From the NCBI GenBank assembly GCA_946221915.1, contig CAMIKG010000032.1, positions 1-50,708 of the forward strand: a DNA stretch of 50,708 bases, read 5' to 3'. Of the stretch, positions 17,446 through 26,043 are shown one piece after another. This DNA comes from an uncultured Erwinia sp. (GTDB taxonomy: Bacteria > Pseudomonadota > Gammaproteobacteria > Enterobacterales > Enterobacteriaceae). Within the stretch, counting starts at the first letter, position 1. The number at the start of each line of letters is the position of its first letter. A program made the position numbers and the translations under genes. The notes under the pieces are model-generated. The model did not search any database and was not told the DNA's origin. It saw only the letters and a program-made list of their open reading frames with translations.

Positions 17446-19075
17446 TCACGGCGTCGCCAGAGTCGAGCAGATTAAACGCTGGTCGCCTGTCTGGATTGTA
17501 CCGATTGTCACCATTCTGATTGGTGCATGGATTCTGTTTTATCATTTTAGCCATCAGGGACCGGAAGTGACCCTCATTACCACCAATGCGGAAGGCATTG
17601 AGGGTGGCAAAACCGCGATTAAAAGCCGCAGTGTCGATGTTGGCGTGGTGGAGAGCGCGGTGCTGAGCGACGACCTGCACCATGTGGAGATTAAAGCGCG
17701 GCTGAATACCGGCATGGAGAAACTGCTGCACGGTGACAGCGCCTTCTGGGTGGTGAAGCCGCAGATCGGCCGTGAAGGCGTCACCGGGCTCGGTACGCTG
17801 CTGTCGGGTGCGTACATCGAACTGCAGCCGGGCAACAAAGGCGAGCAACCGGAGAGTTATCAGCTGCTTGATGCACCGCCGCTGGCGCCGCCGGATGCAA
17901 AAGGGGTTCGCGTCGTGCTGAGCAGCAACAAAGCCGGCCAGCTGAACGCCGGCGATCCAGTACTGTTCCGCGGTTATCGCGTCGGTTCGGTGGAAACCAG
18001 CAACTTCGATGCTGATAAACGCGCGATGCGTTATCAGCTGTTTATTGCCGCGCCTTATGATCGTCTGGTGACCACCAATGTGCGCTTCTGGAAGGACAGT
18101 GGCATCGCGGTGGATATGTCCGCGTCGGGCATGCGCGTGGAAATGGGCTCGCTGACTACGCTGTTCAGCGGCGGCGTCAGTTTCGATATTCCTGAGGGGC
18201 GCGAGCTGGGCCAGGTGGCGAAAAACCGCGACGAGTATCAGTTGTTCGACGACCAGCGCAGCATTCAGGATTCACTCTACACCGAACATACGGATTACGT
18301 GATGTTCTTCAGCGACTCGATTCGCGGTCTGCAGGCGGGCGCGCCAGTAGAGTTCCGCGGCATTCGCCTGGGTACGGTCGCGCAGGCGCCATTCCCGCTG
18401 CCGGGTGCGGATAACCAGGAACTGAACACTGATTACCGCATTCCGGTGCTGATTCGTATTGAACCAGAACGTTTCATTAGTCAGGTGGGCGGTGTCTTTG
18501 ATCTGGAAGATCGTCTGCAGGATGGCAAGAAACGTGGCCTGCGCGCCTCACTGAAATCCGCTAACCTGCTGACCGGTTCGCTGTATATCGATCTGGATTT
18601 CTACGATGGTGCGAAAGCGTATACCGGTCCGGCGAAAGTGGGGGGATATGAAGTGATTCCGACCACCAGCAGCGGCCTTAACCAGATCCAGCAGAAACTG
18701 ATGGAGACGCTGGATAAAGTCAACGCGCTGCCGCTGAATCCGATGATCAACCAGGCGACCAGTACGCTGGCGGAGAGTCAGCGCACGCTGCGTGAATTGC
18801 AGAAAACGCTTGATAGCCTGAACCAGATCACGTCAAGCCAGTCGATGAAGGATCTGCCGCAGGATATGCAGCAAACCCTGCGCGAGCTGAATCGCAGTAT
18901 GAAGGGCTTCCAGCCAGGCTCACCAGCCTACAACAAGATGGTGGCCGACATGCAGCGTCTGGATCAGGTGCTGCGTGAGTTGCAGCCGGTGCTGAAGACG
19001 CTGAACAACAAGAGTAACGCGCTGGTGTTTGAAGCTAAACCTGGTCAGGACCCACAGCCGAAGAGGGCCAAATAA
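17432..19075 (+). CDS. pqiB: MCE-domain lipid transport tunnel protein PqiB
   Basis: PqiB forms stacked hexameric MCE rings with a coiled-coil needle that spans the periplasm for lipid transport. The start is placed at TTG 17432: GAGGAG lies 8 nt upstream inside the pqiA end, and the result (547 aa) matches the 546-aa E. coli protein. The alternative TTG at 17417 overlaps that ribosome-binding site. A membrane anchor (WIVPIVTILIGAWILFYHF) is near residues 18-36, followed by three MCE domains, each with a PVxxRGxxVGxV-like core. A predicted coiled coil follows (residues about 415-530). Confidence 0.95.
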   Translation: MTENNHGVARVEQIKRWSPVWIVPIVTILIGAWILFYHFSHQGPEVTLITTNAEGIEGGKTAIKSRSVDVGVVESAVLSDDLHHVEIKARLNTGMEKLLHGDSAFWVVKPQIGREGVTGLGTLLSGAYIELQPGNKGEQPESYQLLDAPPLAPPDAKGVRVVLSSNKAGQLNAGDPVLFRGYRVGSVETSNFDADKRAMRYQLFIAAPYDRLVTTNVRFWKDSGIAVDMSASGMRVEMGSLTTLFSGGVSFDIPEGRELGQVAKNRDEYQLFDDQRSIQDSLYTEHTDYVMFFSDSIRGLQAGAPVEFRGIRLGTVAQAPFPLPGADNQELNTDYRIPVLIRIEPERFISQVGGVFDLEDRLQDGKKRGLRASLKSANLLTGSLYIDLDFYDGAKAYTGPAKVGGYEVIPTTSSGLNQIQQKLMETLDKVNALPLNPMINQATSTLAESQRTLRELQKTLDSLNQITSSQSMKDLPQDMQQTLRELNRSMKGFQPGSPAYNKMVADMQRLDQVLRELQPVLKTLNNKSNALVFEAKPGQDPQPKRAK

Positions 19076-19683
19076 TGATGAAATGGATTGCCGTGGCCGC
19101 CGCGCTGGCGTTAAGCGCCTGTAGCAGCACGCCGGAAACCACCTACTACCAGCTGCCGGCAGGTAACGGCAGCCCGGCGACAGCGGCGCAGACTCAGCCC
19201 GCTGCCGCCGGCGGTCTTACGTCCGGCAGCGATGCTGCGCGTCATCAGCGGGTTTTATGGGTGGAGCATGTCTCGGTGCCGGATTATCTGGCGGGGAATG
19301 GTGTGGTGTATCAGACCAGCGATGTGCAGTATGTGATTGCTGCCAATAATCAGTGGGCCAGTCCGCTTGACCAACAGCTACAGCAGCGCCTGGTCAGTAA
19401 TCTGGGGGCGGCGCTGCCGGGCTGGGTTGTCTCGGCATCGGCATTAGGCAGCGACTATGACACGTTAAACGTCACCGTTACGGGCTTCCATGGCCGCTAT
19501 GATGGTCAGGTGATTGTCAGTGGTGAATGGACGCTGCAGCACAACCAGCGCCTGATTAAGCAGCCGTTCATGATCTCTCTGCCACAGAAAGAAGACGGCT
19601 ACGACGCGCTGGTGCGTACACTGGCGCAGGGATGGCAACAGCAGGCACAGCAGATGGCAAATGCGTTATCCCGCTTAGAGTAG
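19075..19683 (+). CDS. pqiC: Outer-membrane lipoprotein PqiC
   Basis: PqiC is the small lipoprotein that anchors the PqiB needle at the outer membrane. The 202-aa product has a type II signal peptide with lipobox LSAC (Cys16), followed by SSTPETTYYQLP, typical of the family (formerly YmbA, DUF330). The pqiB stop and this ATG overlap by one base (TAATG). A second ATG directly after the first is an equally possible start. Confidence 0.93.
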   Translation: MMKWIAVAAALALSACSSTPETTYYQLPAGNGSPATAAQTQPAAAGGLTSGSDAARHQRVLWVEHVSVPDYLAGNGVVYQTSDVQYVIAANNQWASPLDQQLQQRLVSNLGAALPGWVVSASALGSDYDTLNVTVTGFHGRYDGQVIVSGEWTLQHNQRLIKQPFMISLPQKEDGYDALVRTLAQGWQQQAQQMANALSRLE

Positions 19684-19989
19684 CAAAAATTTTTCATTGC
19701 TTTGCAAACACTGACGTTCCGTTCTAAGTCCTTGATTCTTAGTACCAGCGATTTACTGAGGGTCAGGGGCTTTTTATTTGGTAAGTCAGTAAGATGTGAG
19801 AAAAATAAGCAGAGAAATGAAACGACACATTTAATAATTTCATGCCATTTTTATGACATTGGCGTGAATTTTGCGCATTGATCTTTCGGCTTGTAGCAGG
19901 TAGAACTTAACTGTGGCTGCACATTATGTGACCACTGTTTTCTTTGAAACCACATTCCAGCAGACTAAAAATGAGGGAAACGAGGCATG
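19684..19989. other. pqiC-rmf intergenic region
   Basis: This 306-bp gap holds the pqi terminator (19730-19775) and then about 200 bp of AT-rich DNA leading to rmf. A weak sigma70-like pair (TTGCGC near 19875, TAGCAG 17 bp later) is the best promoter candidate. The gap has no ORF with a ribosome-binding site. Confidence 0.5.
19730..19775 (+). terminator. Rho-independent terminator of pqiABC
   Basis: Positions 19730-19744 can pair with 19754-19768 over 15 consecutive base pairs, several of them G-U, around a 9-nt loop. The stem is followed by C and TTTTTATTT. It lies 46 bp after the pqiC stop codon. Confidence 0.65.
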
Positions 19990-20160
19990 ATGAAGAGACA
20001 GAAACGTGATCGCCTGGAACGCGCGCACTCACGGGGTTATCAGGCTGGTATCAGCGGACGCTCAAAAGAGATGTGTCCCTATCAAATGATTGATGCGAGA
20101 TCACACTGGCTGGGAGGTTGGCGACAAGCCATGGAGGACAGGGCGGTTACCGCAGCGTAA
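19990..20160 (+). CDS. rmf: Ribosome modulation factor
   Basis: RMF dimerises 70S ribosomes into inactive 100S particles in stationary phase. The 56-aa product begins MKRQKRDRLERAHSRGYQAG and contains GRSKEMCPYQ and WLGGWRQAMEDR, nearly the E. coli sequence. It is very basic. Two ATGs adjoin (19987 and 19990). 19990 is chosen because GAGG at 19982-19985 would be only one base from the first, and because it gives the known N-terminus. It is monocistronic, with its own terminator. In E. coli it is induced by ppGpp at low growth rate. Confidence 0.95.
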   Translation: MKRQKRDRLERAHSRGYQAGISGRSKEMCPYQMIDARSHWLGGWRQAMEDRAVTAA

Positions 20161-20185
20161 CTGGCTGTTCAGGTCAGGGAAATTA

Positions 20186-20210
20186 ACCTCCGCTAAGCGC
20201 GGAGGTTTTT
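20186..20210 (+). terminator. Rho-independent terminator of rmf
   Basis: The arms ACCTCCGC (20186-20193) and GCGGAGGT (20199-20206) pair perfectly around TAAGC and are followed by TTTT. It lies 25 bp after rmf and 12 bp before the convergent fabA end. Confidence 0.85.
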
Positions 20211-20222
20211 GTTTCTGCGGAA

Positions 20223-20741
20223 TCAGAATGCGGTGGTGTCTTTGAACAGACCCACTTTCAGATCGGTGGCGGTGTAAATCACGTTGCCATCAACCAGCAC
20301 TTCACCGTCTGCCACGCCCATCACCAGTTTACGGTTAATCACGCGCTTGAAGTGAATACGGTAAGTCACTTTTTTCGCGGTTGGCAGCACCTGACCGGTG
20401 AATTTCACCTCGCCTACGCCCAGCGCACGGCCTTTGCCTTCGCCGCCCAGCCAGCCGAGATAGAAGCCAACCAACTGCCACATGGCATCCAGACCCAGAC
20501 AACCAGGCATTACCGGGTCGCCAATAAAGTGGCAGGCAAAGAACCACAGGTCAGGATTGATATCCAGTTCCGCTTCCACGTAACCTTTATCGAAATTACC
20601 GCCTGCTTCAGTCATCTTCACCACGCGGTCCATCATCAGCATATTACCTGCTGGCAACGGTGGACCCTCGGCGCCAAATAGTTCGCCGCGACCAGAAGCA
20701 ATCAGGTCTTCTTTTGTATAGGATTCGCGTTTATCTACCAT
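20223..20741 (-). CDS. fabA: 3-hydroxydecanoyl-ACP dehydratase/isomerase
   Basis: FabA dehydrates 3-hydroxydecanoyl-ACP and isomerises trans-2- to cis-3-decenoyl-ACP, the branch point to unsaturated fatty acids. The 172-aa protein has the same length as in E. coli. The active-site histidine lies in WFFACHFIGDPVMPGCLGLDAMWQ and the aspartate in GLDAMWQ (His70/Asp84 of the hot-dog fold enzyme). It lies downstream of lonH on the same strand. Its upstream region has a strong FabR-type operator and a FadR-like site, fitting its known control by both regulators. Confidence 0.97.
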   Translation of the reverse strand: MVDKRESYTKEDLIASGRGELFGAEGPPLPAGNMLMMDRVVKMTEAGGNFDKGYVEAELDINPDLWFFACHFIGDPVMPGCLGLDAMWQLVGFYLGWLGGEGKGRALGVGEVKFTGQVLPTAKKVTYRIHFKRVINRKLVMGVADGEVLVDGNVIYTATDLKVGLFKDTTAF

Positions 20742-20779
20742 GTTCTCAATAAGCCTTATTTTAGTGAATCACGAAGGTT

Positions 20780-20797
20780 AGCTAACAGGTGTAAGCT
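20780..20797 (-). promoter_or_regulatory. FabR-type operator of fabA
   Basis: On the fabA strand this 18-mer reads AGCTTACACCTGTTAGCT, a close match to the FabR palindrome AGCGTACACGTGTTCGCT. It lies about 40 bp ahead of the fabA start codon. FabR represses fabA and fabB according to the ratio of unsaturated to saturated acyl chains in E. coli. Confidence 0.75.
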
Positions 20798-20809
20798 GAA
20801 CAACTCCGA

Positions 20810-22561
20810 TCAGCTGTGGTCAAACCAGTTAAGCCAACGCAGCGGCCAGGGACGCTGGCGTGCGTCCTGCTGTTGAATTTGGGCGATGCGCTCCTGAATA
20901 GATCGTAGCAGACAGGGCGCGTTTTCTTTATTCCACTCCACGCCTGTCAATAATGGCAGCGCTTCGTCTGCACTGCTGACTGCCCAGATATGGAACTGAC
21001 CCTCCCGTACCGCATTCACCAGACCCTGATGCAGGCTGAGATGGCGGACGTTGCTGGCGGGAATGATCACTCCTTGTTTTCCGCTCAGCTCACGCTGGCG
21101 GCAAATCTCAAAGAAACCTTCAATCTTTTCGTTCAGCCCACCCACAGGCTGAACATTACCGAACTGGTCGACTGAGCCGGTGACAGCGATATGCTGGCTA
21201 ATCGGCTGATTCGCCAGCGCGCTGATCAGGGCGCACAGCTCAGCCAGTGAGGCGCTGTCGCCGTCCACTTCAGTGTAAGACTGTTCAAACACCAGCGAAG
21301 CGGAGAAGGGCAATTGTTGCTCCAGTTCCAGTTCGCTGATCAGATACGCCTGCATAATCATCATGCCTTTGGCATGAATATTCCCGCCCAGCTCGGCTTT
21401 GCGCTCAACATCGGTAAACTCACCATCGCCCGCATGTACGACACAGCTAATACGTGAAGGTTCACCGAAGGCGCGCGGGTGGCCAGGGAATTCAATCACC
21501 GACAGGCCGTTGATTTGACCGATGACATCGCCTTCGGTCTCGATCAGGATTTGATCCAGCAGGATCTCATCACGCACGCGTTCGGAGAGGTAGCTCTCAC
21601 GCCACAGGCGTGCTTCCAGCGCGGCAGTCAGGCTGGCGGCAGTAATCTGCTCATCTTCACTGTACAGCGCCGCTTCACGCAACTGGCGGTTAAGCCAGGC
21701 AGGGCACAGCGGCAGCGTTTGCTGATCGCCGGTGTAGCGCACGGCATCGCGGATCAGTGCTGGCCAGAAATCGGCATTGATGGCCGGCAGGGCAGACGCG
21801 CGGGCAAGATGTTGCGTCCACTGGCACCATAAGGTCAGTTCTTCTTCATCCGCGATCTGCAGATTCTCTTCAAACTCACTGTAGATGCACAGTGACGCCA
21901 GTTCTGGCTCCATCTCCTGGAAATCAGCCAGCGCGTCGCGCTCGCCGCTTAACACCAGGCGGAACTGCATAGGCATGGAGGGGATCGCTACGGGTAACGG
22001 GCGCGTTTCGTCCGGTGATAGCCATTCGAAGCGCTGACGGCTGATGATCTGCTTCAGACGCAACCACAGCAGCGGTTGCGCCAGTACGCTGCGCAGTGAC
22101 AGCACCAGCGTGCCGCCATTCACGCGGTGCAACAGACCGGGTTCCAGCTGAATAATGTCCTGGTAAACCCGTACGCAGCCAAACAACTGTTCTGCTTCAA
22201 TCCAGTCGGCGAAATGTGTTTCGCCGCGGCTGGCAAAACGGGCATCGGCGACGTCAGTGCCTTGCCAGCTAATGTTATGTCCGCTGATTGTGTACTGACC
22301 ACCGTAAACGGTCTCACTTTCTTCACTGACGCTGCGCGCGGCATCAGCCAGCAATGCAAGGTAATCGTGGCTTTCGGCCGCTTTTACCAGCATCAACGGG
22401 AAGGCTGCCGATGAGAGTTGCAGTAAGCCTAACGCACTAATGAGACGAGGCTGTACCGCAGCAAGGCAGTCTGCATCATCATCAAATGAGCGGGAAAAAA
22501 GAGGCTGGAAGCTGTCAGTATCGGGCTGCAGGGCGCGCCATTCAAGTCGGTTGCTGGTCAA
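20810..22561 (-). CDS. lonH: Lon-related putative protease LonH
   Basis: The 583-aa protein (E. coli YcbZ 586) carries a C-terminal Lon-type S16 peptidase domain with catalytic Ser436 in EVDGDSAS and Lys479 in GGLNEKIEGF. The spacing of 43 equals that of Lon Ser679/Lys722. The N-terminal half is related to the LonB/LonC-type P-loop region, but I see no intact GxxGxGKT Walker A, so ATP-dependent unfolding is doubtful. Its natural substrates are not established. It is followed by fabA on the same strand, whose FadR-like operator overlaps the end of this coding sequence. Confidence 0.9.
   Translation of the reverse strand: MTSNRLEWRALQPDTDSFQPLFSRSFDDDADCLAAVQPRLISALGLLQLSSAAFPLMLVKAAESHDYLALLADAARSVSEESETVYGGQYTISGHNISWQGTDVADARFASRGETHFADWIEAEQLFGCVRVYQDIIQLEPGLLHRVNGGTLVLSLRSVLAQPLLWLRLKQIISRQRFEWLSPDETRPLPVAIPSMPMQFRLVLSGERDALADFQEMEPELASLCIYSEFEENLQIADEEELTLWCQWTQHLARASALPAINADFWPALIRDAVRYTGDQQTLPLCPAWLNRQLREAALYSEDEQITAASLTAALEARLWRESYLSERVRDEILLDQILIETEGDVIGQINGLSVIEFPGHPRAFGEPSRISCVVHAGDGEFTDVERKAELGGNIHAKGMMIMQAYLISELELEQQLPFSASLVFEQSYTEVDGDSASLAELCALISALANQPISQHIAVTGSVDQFGNVQPVGGLNEKIEGFFEICRQRELSGKQGVIIPASNVRHLSLHQGLVNAVREGQFHIWAVSSADEALPLLTGVEWNKENAPCLLRSIQERIAQIQQQDARQRPWPLRWLNWFDHS
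20813..20829 (-). promoter_or_regulatory. FadR-like operator upstream of fabA
   Basis: On the fabA strand AACTGGTTTGACCACAG matches FadR consensus AACTGGTCNGACCAGTT at the left arm and at the ACCA of the right arm (core TGGT-N3-ACCA). It lies about 75 bp before fabA, upstream of the FabR site, the same order as in E. coli fabA. It encodes the last codons of lonH. FadR activates fabA in E. coli; the same role here is inferred. Confidence 0.55.
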
Positions 22562-22747
22562 AGTTATCCGAATTTATCTGAATTAAGGAAAAGCGCGATT
22601 ATACAAGATTTCAGCCGGTTAAGCACCGTAGAGATGGCATTTTGCCACGGTGGAAATCTGATCCTGTTTAATCACCTGTTTTTCTCTGCCGCAAGCCAGA
22701 AAAAAGCTGTTATTCTTAGCTTGTTACGTGGTCACGATGAGATCCCG

Positions 22748-23206
22748 ATGAAATATCAGCAACTCGAAAACCTGGAAAGCGGATGGAAATGGACCTACCT
22801 GGTGAAAAAACACCGGGAAGGGGAGTTGATCACGCGCTATATCGAGACCAGCGCGGCGCAGGAAGCGGTGGACGCGTTACTGGCTTTAGAAAGCCGTCCG
22901 GTAGAGGTGCTGCAGTGGATTAAGCTGCATATGAATCCGACGCTGGAAAATCGCATGAAGCAGACCATTCGTGCGCGTCGTAAGCGGCATTTCAATGCTG
23001 AGCATCAGCACACCCGCAAGAAGTCTATCGATCTTGAGTATCTGGTGTGGCAGCGTCTGGCAGGCCTGGCGCAGCGCCGTCACTGTACGCTGTCGGAAAC
23101 CATTGTGCAGCTGATTGAAGATGCTGAGCGTAAAGAGCAGTACGCCAGCCAGATGTCATCGCTGAAGCAGGGACTGAAAGACATGCTGGGGAAACCTGAC
23201 AGCTGA
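22748..23206 (+). CDS. matP: Macrodomain Ter protein MatP
   Basis: MatP binds matS sites, organises the Ter macrodomain and links it to the divisome through ZapB. The start ATG 22748 gives MKYQQLENLESGWKW, the family N-terminus, and 152 aa (E. coli 150). The reading frame is open back to 22634 without a ribosome-binding site. An N-terminal four-helix domain is followed by the ribbon-helix-helix domain (RKKSIDLEYLVWQRL) and a C-terminal tetramerising helix. It is divergent from lonH and convergent with ompA. Confidence 0.95.
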   Translation: MKYQQLENLESGWKWTYLVKKHREGELITRYIETSAAQEAVDALLALESRPVEVLQWIKLHMNPTLENRMKQTIRARRKRHFNAEHQHTRKKSIDLEYLVWQRLAGLAQRRHCTLSETIVQLIEDAERKEQYASQMSSLKQGLKDMLGKPDS

Positions 23207-23240
23207 CGCGTAGTTTGCCAGCAGGAATGCAGAACCAATA

Positions 23241-23266
23241 AAAAACCCCGCCGCAGCGGGGTTTTT
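23241..23266. terminator. Bidirectional terminator between matP and ompA
   Basis: The arm AAAAACCCCGC (23241-23251) and its complement (23256-23266) are perfectly paired over 11 bp around CGCA, with A and T tracts at both ends. It therefore terminates matP on the plus strand and ompA on the minus strand. Confidence 0.9.
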
Positions 23267-23279
23267 GTTACGTGATAAC

Positions 23280-24359
23280 TTAAGCCTGTGGCTGAGTTAC
23301 AACGTCTTTGATGCCTTTAACTTCGATCTCTACGCGACGATCTGGACCCAGACATTCGATCAGGGCATTACGGCCTTTCACGCTGTCACAGGTGTTGCCA
23401 GTAACTGGGTTAGATTTACCCTGGCCACGTGCGGAGATTTTAGAAGCTGGGATACCTTTAGAGACCAGGTAGTCAACCACAGACTGAGCACGCTGCTCAG
23501 ACAGTTTCTGGTTGTACTGCTCGGAACCGATGCGGTCGGTGTAACCCAGAACAACAACTGAACCGTCTTTCGGGTCCAGAGAGCTCAGCTGGCTGTACAG
23601 TTGATCCAGAGCCTGCTGGCCTTCTGGTTTCAGGGTTGCTTTGTTGAAGTTGAACAGCACGTCAGACTTCAGAGTGAAACGCTTGGTTTCTACTACTGGA
23701 GCCGGAGCTGGTGCTGGAGCAGGAGCTGGAGCCGCTGCCACTTCTTCCTGACCGAAACGGTAAGACAGACCCAGGCTCAGCATGGAGTTGTCTGGACGTG
23801 CACCAACGGTAGCACGGTCACCGATGTTGTTAACCCACTGGTAATCCAGGCGAGCAGCCAGGTCACGAGTCAGTGCGTATTCAACACCTACAGCAGCCAG
23901 CGGAGAAACGCCAGTGTCGTGGTCGCTCAGCTGCTGGCCCTGGTTGTTCTGTTTAGCATCTACACGCCAAACCATACCACCCAGACGGGTGTACAGGTCC
24001 AGGTCGTCAGCGATTGGGTAGCTTAATTTAGCTGCCAGCTGAACACCCTGCGCTTTGAATGCGCCGTTAGCGCCAGTTACTGCGTCGCCTTTGTAAGGCA
24101 TACGGCCGAGCCAGTCATAGCCGAGTTCGAAGCCCAGGTATGGGTTAGCCTGGTAGCCCAGGAATGCGCCCGCACCCAGCTGATTTTCGTGGGTTGGACC
24201 ATTGTTGCTGCCATAACCGTTGCCGTCGTTGCCAACGTCATGGTACTGAGACCAGCCCAGTTTAGCACCGGTGTACCAGGTGTCGTCTTTCGGTGCGGCC
24301 TGCGCTACGGTAGCGAAGCCAGCCAGTGCCACTGCAATTGCGATAGCTGTCTTTTTCAT
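23280..24359 (-). CDS. ompA: Outer membrane protein A
   Basis: OmpA is the abundant outer-membrane beta-barrel that ties the membrane to peptidoglycan. The 359-aa precursor has a Sec signal peptide (MKKTAIAIAVALAGFATVAQA, cleavage before APKDD). An eight-stranded barrel runs to about residue 205 and ends RFGQ. It is followed by an Ala-Pro hinge of repeated PA units and the C-terminal OmpA/MotB peptidoglycan-binding domain (GYTDRIGSEQYNQKLSEQRA). A long leader and the GAGGCGCAAAAATG start region resemble E. coli ompA, where the sRNA MicA pairs next to the ribosome-binding site. Confidence 0.98.
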   Translation of the reverse strand: MKKTAIAIAVALAGFATVAQAAPKDDTWYTGAKLGWSQYHDVGNDGNGYGSNNGPTHENQLGAGAFLGYQANPYLGFELGYDWLGRMPYKGDAVTGANGAFKAQGVQLAAKLSYPIADDLDLYTRLGGMVWRVDAKQNNQGQQLSDHDTGVSPLAAVGVEYALTRDLAARLDYQWVNNIGDRATVGARPDNSMLSLGLSYRFGQEEVAAAPAPAPAPAPAPVVETKRFTLKSDVLFNFNKATLKPEGQQALDQLYSQLSSLDPKDGSVVVLGYTDRIGSEQYNQKLSEQRAQSVVDYLVSKGIPASKISARGQGKSNPVTGNTCDSVKGRNALIECLGPDRRVEIEVKGIKDVVTQPQA

Positions 24360-24709
24360 TTTTGCGCCTCGTTATCATCCAAATAGGCAATGAGCTTTAA
24401 TTGAAGCCCTTGGTTAAATCCTTCGCCGGGTTATAAAGCTCGATTATTACTCTTCCGACAAAACGGAGGTTATTGAGCACCCTGGCGAGATAAAGTCTAC
24501 AACGTAACAGCAAACTTACAAGTAGGATGTGATGCAGGTCGGTAAAAAATCAGGGTTTCGTACATAATTTTACACATTTGGAGGGGGATTCTGTGCAATA
24601 AAATCCCGTTTGCGATGCGGCTAACCCATTGTTCAGCCGCGCCGGAGCAGAATCAGTGGGTTATCAGAGACTGAAGAGGTAATGACGCTGAGAAAAATCT
24701 CATTTTTAC
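24360..24709. other. ompA promoter and leader; ompA-sulA spacer
   Basis: This 350-bp gap contains the ompA leader of about 126 nt, its promoter (24494-24521) and about 190 bp up to the sulA stop codon. I see no ORF or clear sulA terminator in the latter part. Confidence 0.6.
24494..24521 (-). promoter_or_regulatory. Sigma70 promoter of ompA
   Basis: On the minus strand TTGTAA (complement of 24516-24521), 16 bp and TAGACT (complement of 24494-24499) reproduce the E. coli ompA promoter arrangement. Transcription would begin near 24486, leaving a leader of about 126 nt, close to the 133 nt of E. coli. Confidence 0.7.
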
Positions 24710-25216
24710 TTAATGATACAAAGTCGAGTGAATTTTTAACGCATTTGCCGGTCTCGCTGATGACGCAACCCGATATTGAGGTCGCATAATCAAACCCAAC
24801 GCCTGGCCCATTGAGGCGGCTTCATTCAGGCGGCGGCGATCTTCATCGTCGATCTCTGCGGGCAACCAGCCCAGCACTACACTGTAATTACCCGTCTGCA
24901 GCGCTTTGATCATGGCATCCACAGTACATATTTCCGCTGTCTGGGGGATCTGCATCACCTTATTCAGCGGCAGGCCGGATTGCTGTAACCAGCGGCGGCT
25001 GATCTTATGCGGTGGCGTTAACCACAGCTGCCAGCGAGACTGCGCACCCAGTTGCTGAAGCAGAGGTAAAAGCAGCATTTGGGTCATGCCCGGTTGATCT
25101 TCACTGTAGGTCAGTTCACTAATCCAGCCACCTGATGCGGCGGGCGCAGTGGTGGTGCGCGGTGCGGTATGAATCACAGCATTAGCAGATTGAGTTTTCA
25201 GTAAATGAGTACGCAT
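24710..25216 (-). CDS. sulA: SOS cell division inhibitor SulA
   Basis: SulA blocks FtsZ polymerisation during the SOS response and is degraded by Lon. The 168-aa product (E. coli 169) has the conserved core GGWISELTYSEDQPGMTQMLLLPLL and the W-LTPPHKISRRWLQ region that contacts FtsZ. The C-terminus, which in E. coli carries the Lon recognition residues ending in His, also ends in LYH here. A perfect LexA box lies 20 bp upstream. It is upstream of ompA on the same strand and divergent from sxy. Confidence 0.95.
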   Translation of the reverse strand: MRTHLLKTQSANAVIHTAPRTTTAPAASGGWISELTYSEDQPGMTQMLLLPLLQQLGAQSRWQLWLTPPHKISRRWLQQSGLPLNKVMQIPQTAEICTVDAMIKALQTGNYSVVLGWLPAEIDDEDRRRLNEAASMGQALGLIMRPQYRVASSARPANALKIHSTLYH

Positions 25217-25235
25217 GTTTGTTCGCTCGCAATGT

Positions 25236-25255
25236 TACTGTATGAATATACAGTA
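25236..25255 (-). promoter_or_regulatory. LexA (SOS) box of sulA
   Basis: TACTGTATGAATATACAGTA has both perfect CTGT/ACAG half-sites with the full TACTGTAT start and TACAGTA end. It lies 20 bp ahead of the sulA ATG, as in E. coli, where LexA binds this promoter tightly. Confidence 0.95.
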
Positions 25256-25429
25256 GCGAGGTTGTGGGCAAAGATCAACCTCAATTTTTGAAAACATCTC
25301 GCAGATTAAAATGAAAAATCACTGCAAAGAGATTTATTGATTGAACCTGTTACCCGATTTGAATATTTTCTAATGTCATGTAAAGGCGGGTTTTTTTATC
25401 CTCGATTGGTCATGCTGAAGGAGAATTGC

Positions 25430-26041
25430 ATGCAGAACACTAAACAAAGGATTGCACAGTCGAAACATTATCTGGCTCCGTTGGGGAAAATCGATACGCG
25501 TACCCAATTCGGTGGCTATAGCCTTGCTGTCGAGAACATCGTGTTTGCAGTGGTGGCGGAAGGCGAACTCTATTTGCGCGCCTGTGAACAGATGAAGGCG
25601 TACATCGTTGAGGGAAAGATGCCGAAGCTGGTGTTGCATAAGCGTGGTATGCCCGTATCCCTCAACTATTTTCGTGTCGATGATACGCTCTGGGCGAAAC
25701 CTGACACCTTACTGGCGCTGTCACGTTGTGCGCTGAGTCATGCGCGACGTCAGTATCAGGAAAAGATCGCCAATCCACGCCTGAAGGATCTGCCCAATGT
25801 GGGGCTGAAGCTGGAAATGATGCTACGCCAGGTGGGAATCTGCAGCGTGCAGACGCTCTGTGCTGAAGGTTCCCGGCGCTGCTGGCTGAAGCTGAAGGCT
25901 GCGCACAAAAATCCTGGCATTACGACACTGTTCGCGCTGGAGGGCGCGATCACCGGTACCCATCAGGCTGCGCTACCCGGCGCTGTGCAGGAAGAGTTGC
26001 GCAACTGGTTTAACCGCAACGCTCAAACACGTACCGAATAG
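25430..26041 (+). CDS. sxy: Competence regulator Sxy/TfoX
   Basis: Sxy acts with CRP at CRP-S promoters to induce DNA-uptake (competence) genes. The start ATG 25430 has AAGGAG 7 nt upstream and gives 203 aa (E. coli 209). Upstream in-frame ATGs lack this. The N-terminal TfoX domain has GGYSLAVENIVFAVVAEGELYLRA. The C-terminal helix-hairpin-helix-like TfoX_C domain has LKDLPNVGLKLEMMLRQVGI. A leader of about 90 nt is likely. In other species this leader folds to control translation, but I did not establish a specific structure here. Confidence 0.93.
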   Translation: MQNTKQRIAQSKHYLAPLGKIDTRTQFGGYSLAVENIVFAVVAEGELYLRACEQMKAYIVEGKMPKLVLHKRGMPVSLNYFRVDDTLWAKPDTLLALSRCALSHARRQYQEKIANPRLKDLPNVGLKLEMMLRQVGICSVQTLCAEGSRRCWLKLKAAHKNPGITTLFALEGAITGTHQAALPGAVQEELRNWFNRNAQTRTE

Positions 26042-26043
26042 AC

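Noticed and set aside
23601..24026. 141-codon ORF antisense to ompA, rich in Trp and Ser repeats
   Set aside because: It arises from the Ala-Pro hinge codons of ompA read backwards and has no ribosome-binding site.
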